From contig CAIXZH010000077.1 of assembly GCA_903923905.1 (NCBI GenBank), forward strand, positions 1 to 64,000: 64,000 nt of DNA. Direction: 5' to 3'. Source of the DNA: an uncultured Bacteroidia bacterium. GTDB lineage: Bacteria; Bacteroidota; Bacteroidia; Bacteroidales; Prolixibacteraceae. This document shows, one piece after another, positions 1 to 8,809 of the stretch. Made by a program: the position numbers and the translations under genes. Below the pieces are notes generated by a model that was not told the origin of the DNA, ran no database searches, and worked only from the letters and a program-made list of their open reading frames with translations. Each line of letters starts with the position of its first letter. Position 1 is the first letter of the stretch.

Positions 1-437
1 CGCGGGGATGGCCATAATTAAAGTAATTAACTGGTAATTAATACTTTAAAGATACAAATTCCCGCGGTTTTAACCTAATAAATAATGAGTTATTTTACTG
101 TAAATCAGATAAATAACTAAGTTTTGAACGAACTATTGTTATATGAAGATATAGTTTTAACTGCAAGCCTGAAAAGTATACATAATTCACCATTTGGATA
201 AAGCCAAAACATTCGCGAGAGAAATTGGTTATATTTCAGTGACCCGATTTGGTAAAAAGAAATGCGTTACTACGGTGGTAAAAAAAAAGAAATATTAAAT
301 GAGTTGTCAATGAATTGCAATGAATCGAATAACGAATATTCACCAGTGTTGTCTGTCAAAAGCAGATTTTGAATTTATGGATAGAGTCTTATCCTTACAT
401 TTGCAGCGCGAAACAGTAGAAATTTTTGATCCCTTAA
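1..437. other. Left-edge non-coding stretch upstream of dxs
   Basis: AT-rich sequence with no convincing gene. A 36-codon open frame at 262-372 (+) exists but has no recognisable features and is probably chance. A short inverted repeat links CGCGGG at the window edge with CCCGCG near position 61, but it is cut by the edge and cannot be judged. The only usable signal is a candidate promoter close to dxs. Confidence 0.5.
368..404 (+). promoter_or_regulatory. Candidate Bacteroidetes-type promoter of dxs
   Basis: A TACATTTG box (396-403) matches the phylum -7 consensus TAnnTTTG and lies 34 bases upstream of the dxs start. A TTTG at 368-371 could be the -33 element, but the 24-base spacer is longer than the usual 19-21, so only the -7 box is well supported. 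Confidence 0.45.
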
Positions 438-2345
438 ATGGCTGATTTTAATTATAATTTGCTCAATCATATTGATTTTCCCGATGACCTGAGAAAACTT
501 AAGGAGTCAGAACTTCCAATGATTTGTTCCGAATTGAGGGAATTTATTATCCGAGAGGCGGCATCGAATCCCGGTCATCTGGGTGCCAGTCTGGGGGTTG
601 TTGATCTTACTGTAGCCCTTCATTATGCCTATAATACCCCCTATGATCAGTTAATATGGGATGTTGGGCATCAGGCATATAGTCATAAGATACTTACAGG
701 TCGTCGGAAGATCTTTTCAACCAACAGGTTATTCAAAGGAATCAGCGGATTTCCAAAAATGTCAGAAAGTGAGTATGATGCATTTGGTGTGGGGCATTCC
801 TCCACTTCGATATCTGCAGCACTTGGAATCGCCGTTGCATCGGGTCTGAAAGGAGAAACAGACCGAAAAGTAATTGCGGTAATCGGGGATGGTTCGATGA
901 CAGGTGGTATGGCTTTTGAAGGGTTAAACAATGCCGGAGCTTCAAATGCAAACGTGCTGGTCATTCTGAACGATAATAATATGTCAATCGATCCAAATGT
1001 AGGGGGAATCAGCAAATATTTTGTTCAGATGCAAACCTCACCTGCCTACAATAGTCTGAAAACGAAGATTTGGAAAGCCCTGGGCAAGTTTAAATGGATT
1101 GGACCCCTGGCTAGAAGAATGCTTCAGCAACAACAACAGGTGCTTAAATCGGTCGTTTTTCGCCAAAGTAACTTATTCGAATCCTTTGGACTCAGATATT
1201 TTGGTCCAGTTGATGGACATGATGTTGTCGGTTTAGTGCACATATTTAATGATTTAAAGGCCATCCCCGGCCCAAAAATCCTACATGTTGTCACCAAAAA
1301 AGGAAAGGGTTTTACCCCTGCGGAAAATGATGCGACCAAATGGCACGCTGCACCTGGGAAATTTGATATCAATACCGGCGAGGTTTTTACAACCAATTCT
1401 GATGTCCCGGAATCCCCTAAATTTCAATATGTTTTTGGTAAGACGATTATCGAATTAGCCGAAACGAATGAAAAAATTGTCGGAATAACTCCTGCAATGC
1501 CATCGGGATGTTCGCTGAATATGATGATGAAGGTTTATCCTCAGCGCACCTTTGATGTTGGAATAGCCGAACCACATGCTGTCACATTTGCTGCCGGGCT
1601 CGCAGTGGGGGGAATGTTGCCTTTTGTCAATATCTACTCCTCATTTATTCAGCGTTCGTACGACCAGATCATACATGACGTAGCTCTCCAGAACCTCAAT
1701 GTTGTCTTTTGTCTGGACCGTGCAGGTCTTGTGGGTGCTGATGGTCCGACCCATCACGGAATATTTGACCTGGCCTTTATGCGTAATATCCCAAATATGA
1801 CAGTTTCAGCCCCAATGGACCAGGTTGAGCTGCGAAATATGATGTATACCGCTCAGCTTCCGGGGAAGGGCCCATTCAGTATTCGTTATCCACGTGGGAA
1901 TGGTACAGTAATTGAATGGAAAAAGGATTTTCAGGAAATTCCGGTTGGAAAGGGACGGAAACTAAATGAGGGCAATGACCTGGCGATTCTTTCGATTGGA
2001 TATGCGGGGAATTTTGTAGTTGAAGCTTTGGAAAAACTTAAGTCTGAAGGAATTAAATGCTCCCATTACGATATGCGTTTTGTTTCACCTCTTGACCATG
2101 AAATACTGGACAAAGTTGCTGCCAGGTTTGAGAGAATCATAACTGTTGAGGATGGAGTAATTGATGGAGGTTTTGGAAGTGCAATAGCCGAATATTTTGC
2201 CTCATCGGATAAAAAACCATCCATTTTAAGGTTGGGAGTACCAGACCGGTTTGTTGAACATGGTACCCAGGAGGAGTTATACCGGGAATGTGGATTCGAT
2301 TCGGATGGAATTATCCGTACTGTTCACGAATTGATCCGGCATTGA
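438..2345 (+). CDS. dxs: 1-deoxy-D-xylulose-5-phosphate synthase
   Basis: Cytosolic, thiamine-diphosphate-dependent enzyme that condenses pyruvate with glyceraldehyde 3-phosphate, the first step of the MEP isoprenoid pathway. The 635-residue length is normal for the family. The TPP-binding motif GDGSMTGG begins near residue 150 and ends with NDNN about 25 residues later. The transketolase-like central domain has GIAEPHAVTFAAG, with the family catalytic Glu, and DRAGLVGADGPTHHG. The C-terminal transketolase domain is complete. The start ATG follows a -7 promoter box by about 35 bases and has no Shine-Dalgarno sequence, as is normal in this phylum. A polyprenyl synthase that would use its products lies 1.6 kb downstream. 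Confidence 0.97.
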   Translation: MADFNYNLLNHIDFPDDLRKLKESELPMICSELREFIIREAASNPGHLGASLGVVDLTVALHYAYNTPYDQLIWDVGHQAYSHKILTGRRKIFSTNRLFKGISGFPKMSESEYDAFGVGHSSTSISAALGIAVASGLKGETDRKVIAVIGDGSMTGGMAFEGLNNAGASNANVLVILNDNNMSIDPNVGGISKYFVQMQTSPAYNSLKTKIWKALGKFKWIGPLARRMLQQQQQVLKSVVFRQSNLFESFGLRYFGPVDGHDVVGLVHIFNDLKAIPGPKILHVVTKKGKGFTPAENDATKWHAAPGKFDINTGEVFTTNSDVPESPKFQYVFGKTIIELAETNEKIVGITPAMPSGCSLNMMMKVYPQRTFDVGIAEPHAVTFAAGLAVGGMLPFVNIYSSFIQRSYDQIIHDVALQNLNVVFCLDRAGLVGADGPTHHGIFDLAFMRNIPNMTVSAPMDQVELRNMMYTAQLPGKGPFSIRYPRGNGTVIEWKKDFQEIPVGKGRKLNEGNDLAILSIGYAGNFVVEALEKLKSEGIKCSHYDMRFVSPLDHEILDKVAARFERIITVEDGVIDGGFGSAIAEYFASSDKKPSILRLGVPDRFVEHGTQEELYRECGFDSDGIIRTVHELIRH

Positions 2346-2445
2346 GCAGAATTGGGGCTTTAAAGAGCATCAGGAAATGAGTAAGTACCCGAAAATAAAA
2401 TTATAAAAACGAATGTTTTGATCGGAATATGGATCATAAAATATT

Positions 2446-2477
2446 ATTGGGTTGTATGAGAAATTTTTATATTTTTG
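2446..2477 (+). promoter_or_regulatory. Promoter of the DUF177-rpmF operon
   Basis: A TATTTTTG box at 2470-2477 matches TAnnTTTG exactly. ATTG at 2446-2449 sits 20 bases upstream, the expected spacing for the -33 element (consensus TTTG). The DUF177 start codon is 25 bases downstream of the -7 box. Confidence 0.55.
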
Positions 2478-2502
2478 CAAGTCTTAAAATGAGGGGAACG
2501 TT

Positions 2503-3036
2503 ATGAACTACCTTTCACAATATACGATTTCGTTTTCAGGTCTTAAAGAGGGCATTCATTTGTTTGATTTTTCTGCAGATAATCGCTTTTTTGACGAATT
2601 TGAGGAGAGTGAAATAAAAAAGGGAGACATAAAGATCCAGGTTAAACTTGAGAAACGATCAACATATCTGAGGTTAACTTTTAAACTGAATGGCGAAGTT
2701 GAATTGATTTGTGACCGTTGTCTGGAAAACTACTTACAATCGATTGAAAGCAGTAGTCAGATGTTGGTTAAGTTTAGCGAAACTGAAACTGACGATGGAG
2801 ATGAAGTGATTTATATCCATCCGGGCGCACATCAGGTTGAGATCAGCAAACTGATTTATGAATTCATCGTTTTGAGTATTCCAATCAGGCATATTCATCC
2901 GGAGGATCAGAATGGTGAAAGCCTTTGTAATCCAGATATGATTCATAAATTAGATGAATACCGGTCTATCGATTTACCCGAGGTTAATCCGATAGACCCA
3001 AGATGGAACGATTTGAAGAAAATTATTGATAAATAA
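2503..3036 (+). CDS. DUF177 (YceD-family) protein
   Basis: Homologue of YceD/DUF177, a family almost always encoded just before rpmF and implicated in 23S rRNA or large-subunit biogenesis in bacteria and plastids; its exact biochemical role is unsettled. The 177-residue protein carries the central CDRC pair near residue 68, while the second family cysteine pair is reduced to a single C in SLCNP. It ends 17 bases before rpmF and shares the promoter upstream, so the two are probably cotranscribed. Identity rests on the cysteine motif, length and position. Confidence 0.85.
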   Translation: MNYLSQYTISFSGLKEGIHLFDFSADNRFFDEFEESEIKKGDIKIQVKLEKRSTYLRLTFKLNGEVELICDRCLENYLQSIESSSQMLVKFSETETDDGDEVIYIHPGAHQVEISKLIYEFIVLSIPIRHIHPEDQNGESLCNPDMIHKLDEYRSIDLPEVNPIDPRWNDLKKIIDK

Positions 3037-3053
3037 AATAAAGATTATTAAAA

Positions 3054-3239
3054 ATGGCACATCCTAAGCACAAACATTCAAAAACAAGAAGAGATAAACG
3101 CAGAACACATGACAAAGCTGTTCCTGCTACATTGGCAACTTGCTCCAATTGTGGCGCAACTGTAAAATTTCACACGGTATGTCAGGAATGCGGTTATTAC
3201 AGAGGTAAACTGGCAATTGAAAAGATAGCGGCTGTTTAA
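3054..3239 (+). CDS. rpmF: 50S ribosomal protein bL32
   Basis: A 61-residue basic protein of the large ribosomal subunit. The N-terminal MAHPKHKHSKTRRDKRR stretch is characteristic, and two CxxC pairs (CSNC and CQEC) form the zinc ribbon of the zinc-containing form of bL32. It is second in an operon with the DUF177 gene. In many bacteria plsX and fabH follow; here the next gene is a bactofilin after a 150-base gap, so the lipid-synthesis genes have been separated from this locus. Confidence 0.97.
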   Translation: MAHPKHKHSKTRRDKRRTHDKAVPATLATCSNCGATVKFHTVCQECGYYRGKLAIEKIAAV

Positions 3240-3388
3240 TATTTTAAATCTGAATTTCAAAATTTTAATGCTTATCGATTAAGTATTAAGAAACTGGAAA
3301 ATGGATTTTAAGCATACTTTGGCTGTTACGAATATTGAAGAATGTTTTCAGGTGATTATTATTTCAATTCTGCTTAAAACGTTAATAA

Positions 3389-3784
3389 ATGGCCAAACCA
3401 GTTTTCAATGAAGTAAAAGCGCTTAATTCTATAGCGCACGACACGAAAATTATTGGAAATATTGAGTCGGATGGAGATATACGTCTGGACGGTGTTCTTG
3501 ATGGCATTCTCATTTGTAAAGGACGTGTTGTTTTAGGACCTGAAGCTCGGATTAAGGGTGAAATTCATTCCAATACAGCTGAAATTTCAGGTATTGTCGA
3601 AGGTGAAATTACAGTAACTGATCTTTTGTCATTGAAATCAACAGCCATCATTTCGGGTGATTTGATCATGGGTAGGTTCTCTGTAGAGCCAGGTGCACGT
3701 TTTTCCGGTATATGCAAAATGAATGCCGGAGATAAAGCACACCTCGATTTAGAATTTGCCGGCTTAAAAAAAGAAATAAGCTAA
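3389..3784 (+). CDS. Bactofilin (DUF583), polymer-forming cytoskeletal protein
   Basis: Bactofilins self-assemble into filaments that localise cell-wall or surface functions. The 131-residue protein shows the right-handed beta-helix pattern of the family: short repeating strands with small and hydrophobic residues alternating (IIGNIESDGDIRLDG, then ARIKGEIHSN, ISGIVEGEI and VEPGARFSG). The N terminus carries the usual short unstructured lead. It has its own terminator immediately downstream and appears to be a single-gene unit. Its specific role here cannot be told from sequence. Confidence 0.9.
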   Translation: MAKPVFNEVKALNSIAHDTKIIGNIESDGDIRLDGVLDGILICKGRVVLGPEARIKGEIHSNTAEISGIVEGEITVTDLLSLKSTAIISGDLIMGRFSVEPGARFSGICKMNAGDKAHLDLEFAGLKKEIS

Positions 3785-3801
3785 AATCGTCCTTTTTACA
3801 G

Positions 3802-3844
3802 AAAAAGAGCCGGAAGGAAAATAAACCCTTCCGGCTCTTTTTTT
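3802..3844 (+). terminator. Intrinsic terminator after bactofilin gene
   Basis: A perfect 16-bp stem has arms 3802-3817 and 3827-3842, with core AGAGCCGGAAGG and a 9-base loop, and is followed by a run of T to 3844. Because the left arm is preceded by A residues, it could work on both strands. It starts 17 bases after the bactofilin stop codon. Confidence 0.9.
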
Positions 3845-3986
3845 GGACAGATTTTCTTTATAATGTTTATTTTCGTAAATTATCAGATTAAGAGTACCAT
3901 TAATTTAAGTTTAATCAGCTCAAATGGACCTTACCATCGGCATGGATGAATCAGTTATTAGTTGTTGAATTTTCAATATGCTTAAA

Positions 3987-4970
3987 ATGAGTAGTTTAGA
4001 TAGTTTAGTTGCTTGTTTTGAATCTGCTTTTCAGGAAGAGATAAAGAAGATTGCCCTTACTGTTCCTCAAAAGCTTTATGAGCCGGTTGCCTATTCTCTT
4101 ATGATTGGGGGTAAACGACTAAGGCCGGCTTTGATGCTTCATGCTGCAGCTATCTTTTCAGGTTCGCTGGACAAGGTAATGCCTGCCGCTATGGCAATTG
4201 AGATCTTCCATAATTTCACCCTGCTTCACGATGATATTATGGATCAGGCAGATATGAGGCGAGGTTTACCTACTGTTCACCGGAAATATAACCCAAACGT
4301 CGCTATTTTGAGCGGAGATGCCATGTCCATTCTGGCTTTTAAGTATTTTGCCCGACTAAAGAGTGACAAATTGCAGGAGTTGTTCACCATATTTTCAACC
4401 ACAGCAATTGAAGTTTGTGAAGGTCAACAGCTTGATATGGATTTTGAAACGAGGGAATTCGTTACTGTTTCGGAATACCTCGAAATGATCAGACTTAAAA
4501 CTGCCGTGCTTATTGCGGGTAGCCTAAGGATTGGTGCATTACTTGCAAACGCAGATCAGGCAGATTCAGACCTTCTTTATGAGTATGGTGTCAATGTTGG
4601 TCTTGCTTTTCAATTGCAGGATGACTGGCTTGACGTTTATGGTGATCCGGATATATTCGGTAAAAAACAGGGAGGAGATATCTGCGCCAATAAAAAAACC
4701 TACTTGTTACTTAAGGCCGCAGAAGCTTGCGACAGTTCTACTCTTCTTGAATTAAATCATTGGTTGGGGAAATCTGATTTTGATCCCGTACAGAAAATAG
4801 CTGTGGTTACAGCTATCTATGAAAAAACGGGGGTTAGTGAAGCTACACGGCTTTTAATGCAGAATTATCATGACAAAGCATTAAGGGCACTTGACCGAAT
4901 GGCTATTCCAACAGCCAGCAAACAGACGCTTATAGCATTTGCAGGGGAAGCGATGGTGCGGGTTAAATAA
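3987..4970 (+). CDS. Polyprenyl (isoprenyl) diphosphate synthase
   Basis: Trans-prenyltransferase that extends allylic diphosphates with isopentenyl diphosphate, supplying the side chain of menaquinone or shorter prenyl precursors. The first aspartate-rich motif DDIMD is at about residues 82-86, followed by RRGLPTVH and GDAM. The second is DDWLD within QLQDDWLDVYGD, followed by KKQGGD. Length is about 327 residues. An in-frame ATG three codons earlier (3978) is an equally possible start. Chain length cannot be assigned from sequence by eye. The gene is transcribed alone, between the bactofilin terminator and the metF promoter. Confidence 0.92.
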   Translation: MSSLDSLVACFESAFQEEIKKIALTVPQKLYEPVAYSLMIGGKRLRPALMLHAAAIFSGSLDKVMPAAMAIEIFHNFTLLHDDIMDQADMRRGLPTVHRKYNPNVAILSGDAMSILAFKYFARLKSDKLQELFTIFSTTAIEVCEGQQLDMDFETREFVTVSEYLEMIRLKTAVLIAGSLRIGALLANADQADSDLLYEYGVNVGLAFQLQDDWLDVYGDPDIFGKKQGGDICANKKTYLLLKAAEACDSSTLLELNHWLGKSDFDPVQKIAVVTAIYEKTGVSEATRLLMQNYHDKALRALDRMAIPTASKQTLIAFAGEAMVRVK

Positions 4971-4973
4971 CGT

Positions 4974-4981
4974 TATCTTTG
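4974..4981 (+). promoter_or_regulatory. -7 promoter box of metF
   Basis: TATCTTTG matches the Bacteroidetes -7 consensus and begins just after the stop codon of the polyprenyl synthase gene (ends 4970). Transcription should begin near 4988, giving a leader of roughly 110 nt before metF. No clear TTTG lies at the expected -33 distance. Confidence 0.55.
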
Positions 4982-5002
4982 TATCCTTTAAAACAAATTA
5001 TT

Positions 5003-5097
5003 CAGAATGAAATAGCCTTGATTGGAAAATCACACATCGAAATGAATATTTCCTCATGGCTATTCCATCTGGCCTTTAAAAATCAAATTGTCTACAG
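5003..5097 (+). promoter_or_regulatory. Structured metF leader element (copy 1 of a three-member family)
   Basis: The transcribed leader of metF forms an outer stem, ATGAAATAGCC (5007-5017) with GGCTATTCCAT (5058-5068): ten of eleven pairs, one A.C mismatch. It encloses a weaker inner hairpin, then conserved AAATG. The stem is followed by TGGCC, TAAAAATCAAATT and the start codon in CAGATGAAAG. The same arrangement precedes cysH (31185-31275, minus strand), where the outer stem has different but still paired bases. A third copy is at 32285-32378. I infer a cis-acting RNA; a dispersed REP-like repeat is the alternative. I do not recognise it as a known riboswitch class. Confidence 0.6.
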
Positions 5098-6051
5098 ATG
5101 AAAGTTATCGATATTATTCAGCAAGCAGGGAAAACAGTCTTCTCCTTTGAATTGCTACCTCCTCTGAAAGGGCAGAAATCTGATAAGTTATACCGTACCA
5201 TAGATGAGTTAATTGAATATAATCCGCAGTATATTAACATAACTACTCATCGCGATGAGGTTGAATTCCGTGAGATACCAGGTGGGCTTTTGGAGAAGAG
5301 AATCGTTCGTAAGCGTCCTGGAACAGTCGCTATTGCTGCGGCTATCCAATATGCCTATAAGATCCCCGTTGTTCCCCACGTAGTCTGTGGGGGATTTACA
5401 AAAGAAGAGACAGAAAATATGTTGTTGGATCTCAATTTTCTTGGGGTAAATAATGTTTTGGCGCTCAGGGGAGATGGTCTTAAATCACAAAGCATTTTTG
5501 TTCCTGAACCGGGAGGTCATTCTCACGCCAGTGAGCTCGTTGAGCAAATCCTCAATCTTAAAAGGGGGAAGTATCTTGATCCTGAAATTAAAAATACTGC
5601 TTCGCTTGACTTTTGTATCGGAGTTGCCGGTTACCCTGAAAAACATTTCGAAGCTCCTAATTTAGATATCGATTTGCTTAACCTCAAGGAAAAAGTTGAT
5701 GCCGGCGCGGATTATATCGTCACACAGATGTTTTTCGACAATCAGAAATATTACGATTTCGTTGAACGCTGCAGGGCAATCGGAATTACGGTGCCGATTA
5801 TTCCGGGTATTAAACCTTTGGCGATGATGAACCAAATCACTATACTACCAAAACTCTTTAGTATCGATATTCCTGAAGCTTTTGCCAGTGAAGTACGGAA
5901 ATGCAAAACTAATGATGAGGCCAGGGAAGTGGGCACAGAGTGGGCCATCATGCAATCGCGCGATTTGATTGCGCATAAAGTCCCCTGCCTTCATATTTAT
6001 ACATACGGCATTTCTGACAATACGCGGCAAATTGCCAAAGCGGTGATTTGA
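5098..6051 (+). CDS. metF: 5,10-methylenetetrahydrofolate reductase
   Basis: FAD-dependent cytosolic enzyme that reduces 5,10-methylene-THF to 5-methyl-THF for methionine synthesis. Its 317 residues match the bacterial MetF TIM barrel. Visible family features are FSFELLPP near residue 18, which holds the catalytic-region Glu, PHVVCGGFTKEE, LALRGD, IGVAGYPEKH and DYIVTQMFFDN, which end strands of the barrel. The start ATG lies at the end of a structured leader shared with cysH, so expression may be controlled together with sulfate assimilation. No other methionine gene is adjacent. Confidence 0.96.
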   Translation: MKVIDIIQQAGKTVFSFELLPPLKGQKSDKLYRTIDELIEYNPQYINITTHRDEVEFREIPGGLLEKRIVRKRPGTVAIAAAIQYAYKIPVVPHVVCGGFTKEETENMLLDLNFLGVNNVLALRGDGLKSQSIFVPEPGGHSHASELVEQILNLKRGKYLDPEIKNTASLDFCIGVAGYPEKHFEAPNLDIDLLNLKEKVDAGADYIVTQMFFDNQKYYDFVERCRAIGITVPIIPGIKPLAMMNQITILPKLFSIDIPEAFASEVRKCKTNDEAREVGTEWAIMQSRDLIAHKVPCLHIYTYGISDNTRQIAKAVI

Positions 6052-6093
6052 ATTGGTCGGAAAGCCTTTACCCATCATTAAAAACAAACAATC

Positions 6094-7152
6094 ATGATCT
6101 TAAAAATAGGAGATAAAGTCAGGTTTCTCAACGAAGTTGGTGGGGGCCGAATTACTGCGGTGGTCAATAAGGATATGGTCAATGTCGAAACGGATGATGG
6201 TTTTGAGGTTCCAACGTTGATTAATAACCTTATTGTTGTGAATGCTCCTGATATGTATGAAAGTGGAAGATCCCGTAATACTGTTGTCCAACCAAAGACT
6301 GAACCTGCAAAAGAAAAACCCACAGTAAAACCTGTGGAGCCCTGGTTTTCTGACAAAAATCAGGTTGCCGGGAAGGATGAACCACAATCTCTCTTTGTGC
6401 TTGTTCCTGAAGTCCCTGCTAATCCTCCGACAGGAAATATTTCGATGTATCTGGTGAATAATTGCAATGATACACTTCTCTTCCGGTTTATACAAAAAAC
6501 CAAATACAGTTACGAAACTGTGGCAGCCGGATCAGCCAGTCCCAATTCAAAAGTATACCTGGGTATGATCAAACCCGAGATGATTGCAGATCTGCCTCTC
6601 TATTGTTTTCAATGGCTTAATTTCAGAAAGCGAACCAAAGAACTCGAATCTTTCCGGCAAAAGGAGATTACCCTTTCGGCTGTAAAATTTTATAAGCCGA
6701 ATTTATTTACGGTTACCCGGTTCTTTAAGGTGCCTGCAATGGTAGTTCAACTTCAGGATAATCCGCTAAAAGCTGAACTTGAGAAGTTGTCGGAGCATGA
6801 TTTTCAACAGGCTATTGAGCTGAAGGAACCGAAAAAAAGAGAACAACCAATTGCACTTCCGAATTCGGAATTGGTTGAAGTCGATCTTCATATTCATGAA
6901 TTGCTTGACAATTTCAATAACCTGACCAATACTGAGATGCTGACCGTACAAATGAATAAATTTCATGAAGAACTTGCTCAGGCAATTGATTCAGGAGTAA
7001 AAAAAATTGTGTTTATTCATGGTGTTGGGAACGGAACCCTCAAAAACGAACTGCGGCGCGAATTGCAACGAAAATATTCCAAATATACCATGCAGGATGC
7101 CTCTTTTCGGGAATATGGCTACGGGGCGACAATGGTAATATTAAAGAAATAG
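6094..7152 (+). CDS. DUF2027 protein with C-terminal Smr endonuclease-like domain
   Basis: A Bacteroidetes-specific architecture of 352 residues. The N-terminal 50 residues form a small beta domain (GDKVRFLNEVGGGRITAVV), a charged linker follows, then a DUF2027 beta-rich region. The C-terminal 80 residues form an Smr domain with DLHIHE (near residue 268) and HGVGNGTL. Smr domains occur in MutS2 and in free-standing nucleases acting on branched or mismatched DNA or RNA; the actual substrate of this protein is unknown. It lies 42 bases after metF and may be read through from it, and is followed by a hairpin terminator. Confidence 0.88.
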   Translation: MILKIGDKVRFLNEVGGGRITAVVNKDMVNVETDDGFEVPTLINNLIVVNAPDMYESGRSRNTVVQPKTEPAKEKPTVKPVEPWFSDKNQVAGKDEPQSLFVLVPEVPANPPTGNISMYLVNNCNDTLLFRFIQKTKYSYETVAAGSASPNSKVYLGMIKPEMIADLPLYCFQWLNFRKRTKELESFRQKEITLSAVKFYKPNLFTVTRFFKVPAMVVQLQDNPLKAELEKLSEHDFQQAIELKEPKKREQPIALPNSELVEVDLHIHELLDNFNNLTNTEMLTVQMNKFHEELAQAIDSGVKKIVFIHGVGNGTLKNELRRELQRKYSKYTMQDASFREYGYGATMVILKK

Positions 7153-7176
7153 GGTTTGTGGGGTATTGAAAGTGGC

Positions 7177-7212
7177 AGGTGGCTAATGTAACGTTAGCTG
7201 CCTATTATTTTC
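7177..7212 (+). terminator. Probable terminator after the Smr gene
   Basis: A ten-pair stem with two G.U pairs (arms 7177-7186 and 7194-7203, loop of 7) is followed by ATTATTTT. The T-tract is interrupted, so strength is uncertain. It lies between convergent genes. Confidence 0.5.
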
Positions 7213-7293
7213 GGCATTTCATAATCCTGATTTTAGTTTACTTTTTCTGTAAACCTATTTCAGGACCAAACACTCCATCTCCCAATCTCTTTC

Positions 7294-7647
7294 TTATCCT
7301 CCTGCTTTTTTTGCCTTGTAGCCATCGGCAAGCAACAGTTCGATGATTCGGTCTCGAAAATCGCCCTGAATCAGGATTTCGCCATCCTTAACCGATCCTC
7401 CTACTCCGCATTTTGACTTTAGCTTTTTCCCCAACTCTTTCAGATCCTCTTCCGAACCGATGAACCCATTGATTAAGGTCACCTTCTTTCCTGCACGTTG
7501 CTTCTTGTCAAGCAAAACCTTGAGATTTTGCTTTGCGGGTTTGACTGTTTCCTGATTCGGATCTTCTGAATTATAATTATATGAGAAATCGTTAGCTGTA
7601 GAATAAACAATTCCTTCCCTTGATTTTCTATTTTGCAGATTTGCCAT
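7294..7647 (-). CDS. Translation initiation factor SUI1/eIF1-like (YciH family)
   Basis: A 117-residue member of the SUI1 family, related to eukaryotic eIF1 and E. coli YciH, thought to affect start-site fidelity during translation initiation. The domain is in the C-terminal two thirds: KVTLINGFIGSEEDLKELGK, then LKSKCGVGGSVKDGEILIQG and DRIIELLLADGYKAK. The frame is open 19 codons further upstream, but ATG at 7647 gives the usual MANLQNRKSREG type N terminus and has AAAA before it, so I chose it. It is transcribed toward the Smr gene and away from nfnA. Confidence 0.92.
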   Translation of the reverse strand: MANLQNRKSREGIVYSTANDFSYNYNSEDPNQETVKPAKQNLKVLLDKKQRAGKKVTLINGFIGSEEDLKELGKKLKSKCGVGGSVKDGEILIQGDFRDRIIELLLADGYKAKKAGG

Positions 7648-7973
7648 TTTTATTGGTATGAATTTAGTATTTAGCCTTTGCAAAATAGTTAGGCCAAGCC
7701 GCAAACCTGGTCTCGCTGATTTTGAAATTTAAAAATAACTTATTTTGTGAAATAATTGCCACTATAAACAATGAGGAATGTATTTGTAAAATATAATGAA
7801 TCTAATTTAGCTGTTTCTTTAACTTCAATTCATTAATTTTTGCAATTTTGCGGCTCATTGAATCGCTGTTCACGACATTAAAGGGGGCGACTCCCGACAG
7901 GGCAAAGATGATTTTACTTACTTCCCTTTTGTTGTGTTGAGTATTGATTTTCAGTAAAATAATTTCGTTGTAA

Positions 7974-8798
7974 ATGAATAAGATAATCGAAAAAACGTAT
8001 TTTTCGGATAAGGTGGTTAAGTTGGTTGTCGAAAATCCGCTGATTGCTAAATCACGAAAACCGGGGAACTTCGTCATTTTGCGCATTGGTGAGGATGGTG
8101 AAAGGTTTCCATTGACTATTGCAGGTGCAGATCCTGTACGTGGAACGATAACACTTGTTGTCCAGATTATGGGGGTTAGCTCTTCAAAGCTGGTGGCTCT
8201 TGAGCCAGGTGATTGCATAACCGATCTGGTTGGTCCACTCGGAAAACCTACCCATATTGGGAAAATTGGGACCGTACTTGCCGCCGGAGGTGGTGTAGGA
8301 GTTGCTCCGTTGCTCCCAATTGTTGAGGCCTTCAAAAAAGCGGGTAACAGGGTGGTAACCGTGATTGCAGCCAGGAATAAGGATTTAATTATTCTGGAGG
8401 ACGAGATCCGAAAATGGTCGGATGAAGTAATTGTTATGACCGATGACGGCTCCAATGGCCGGCAAGGATTGGTCACGGCAGGTATGGAGGAGATTATTCA
8501 ACGTGAAAAAATTGACGAGTGCATTGTTATTGGGCCTGCGATCATGATGAAATTTGCCTCAATGCTCACGAAGAAATATAACATCCCGACACAGGCAAGC
8601 CTAAATTCGATCATGGTAGATGGTACCGGAATGTGTGGCGCCTGCCGGGTTACAGTTGGAGGAAAAACAAAATTCACTTGTGTCGACGGCCCTGAATTTG
8701 ATGCTCACCAGGTTAATTTTGACGAAATGCTGATGAGACTGGGTGGTTATCTTCAGGAGGAGAAAAGGGCAACCGAAATTTATTTACAAAAGCTTTAA
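7974..8798 (+). CDS. nfnA: NfnA-type FAD/[2Fe-2S] subunit of ferredoxin:NADP+ oxidoreductase
   Basis: Small subunit of the NADH-dependent reduced ferredoxin:NADP+ oxidoreductase, which couples ferredoxin and NADH oxidation to NADP+ reduction by flavin-based bifurcation. The 274 residues have a ferredoxin-reductase-like FAD domain (RFPLTIAGAD), a nucleotide-binding loop (AAGGGVGVAPLLPI, near 103) and a C-terminal iron-sulfur segment with C221, C224 and C236 after D216. Only three cysteines are present, consistent with the Asp ligand known in Nfn. It is immediately followed by nfnB (11-base gap). The same fold occurs in PyrK and in sulfide dehydrogenase SudB; the partner gene favours Nfn. Confidence 0.88.
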   Translation: MNKIIEKTYFSDKVVKLVVENPLIAKSRKPGNFVILRIGEDGERFPLTIAGADPVRGTITLVVQIMGVSSSKLVALEPGDCITDLVGPLGKPTHIGKIGTVLAAGGGVGVAPLLPIVEAFKKAGNRVVTVIAARNKDLIILEDEIRKWSDEVIVMTDDGSNGRQGLVTAGMEEIIQREKIDECIVIGPAIMMKFASMLTKKYNIPTQASLNSIMVDGTGMCGACRVTVGGKTKFTCVDGPEFDAHQVNFDEMLMRLGGYLQEEKRATEIYLQKL

Positions 8799-8809
8799 TT
8801 TTAAGGGAA

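Noticed and set aside
5003-5097. Leader element as a standard SAM-I or SAM-II riboswitch
   Set aside because: The SAM-I core (GGC-AACC type junction with pseudoknot) and the SAM-II GCUAAA pseudoknot layout, as I remember them, do not fit; needs an Rfam scan.
7802-8476. Long minus-strand frame over nfnA
   Set aside because: Antisense to a well-supported gene; Ser/Thr/Pro-rich composition typical of a shadow frame.
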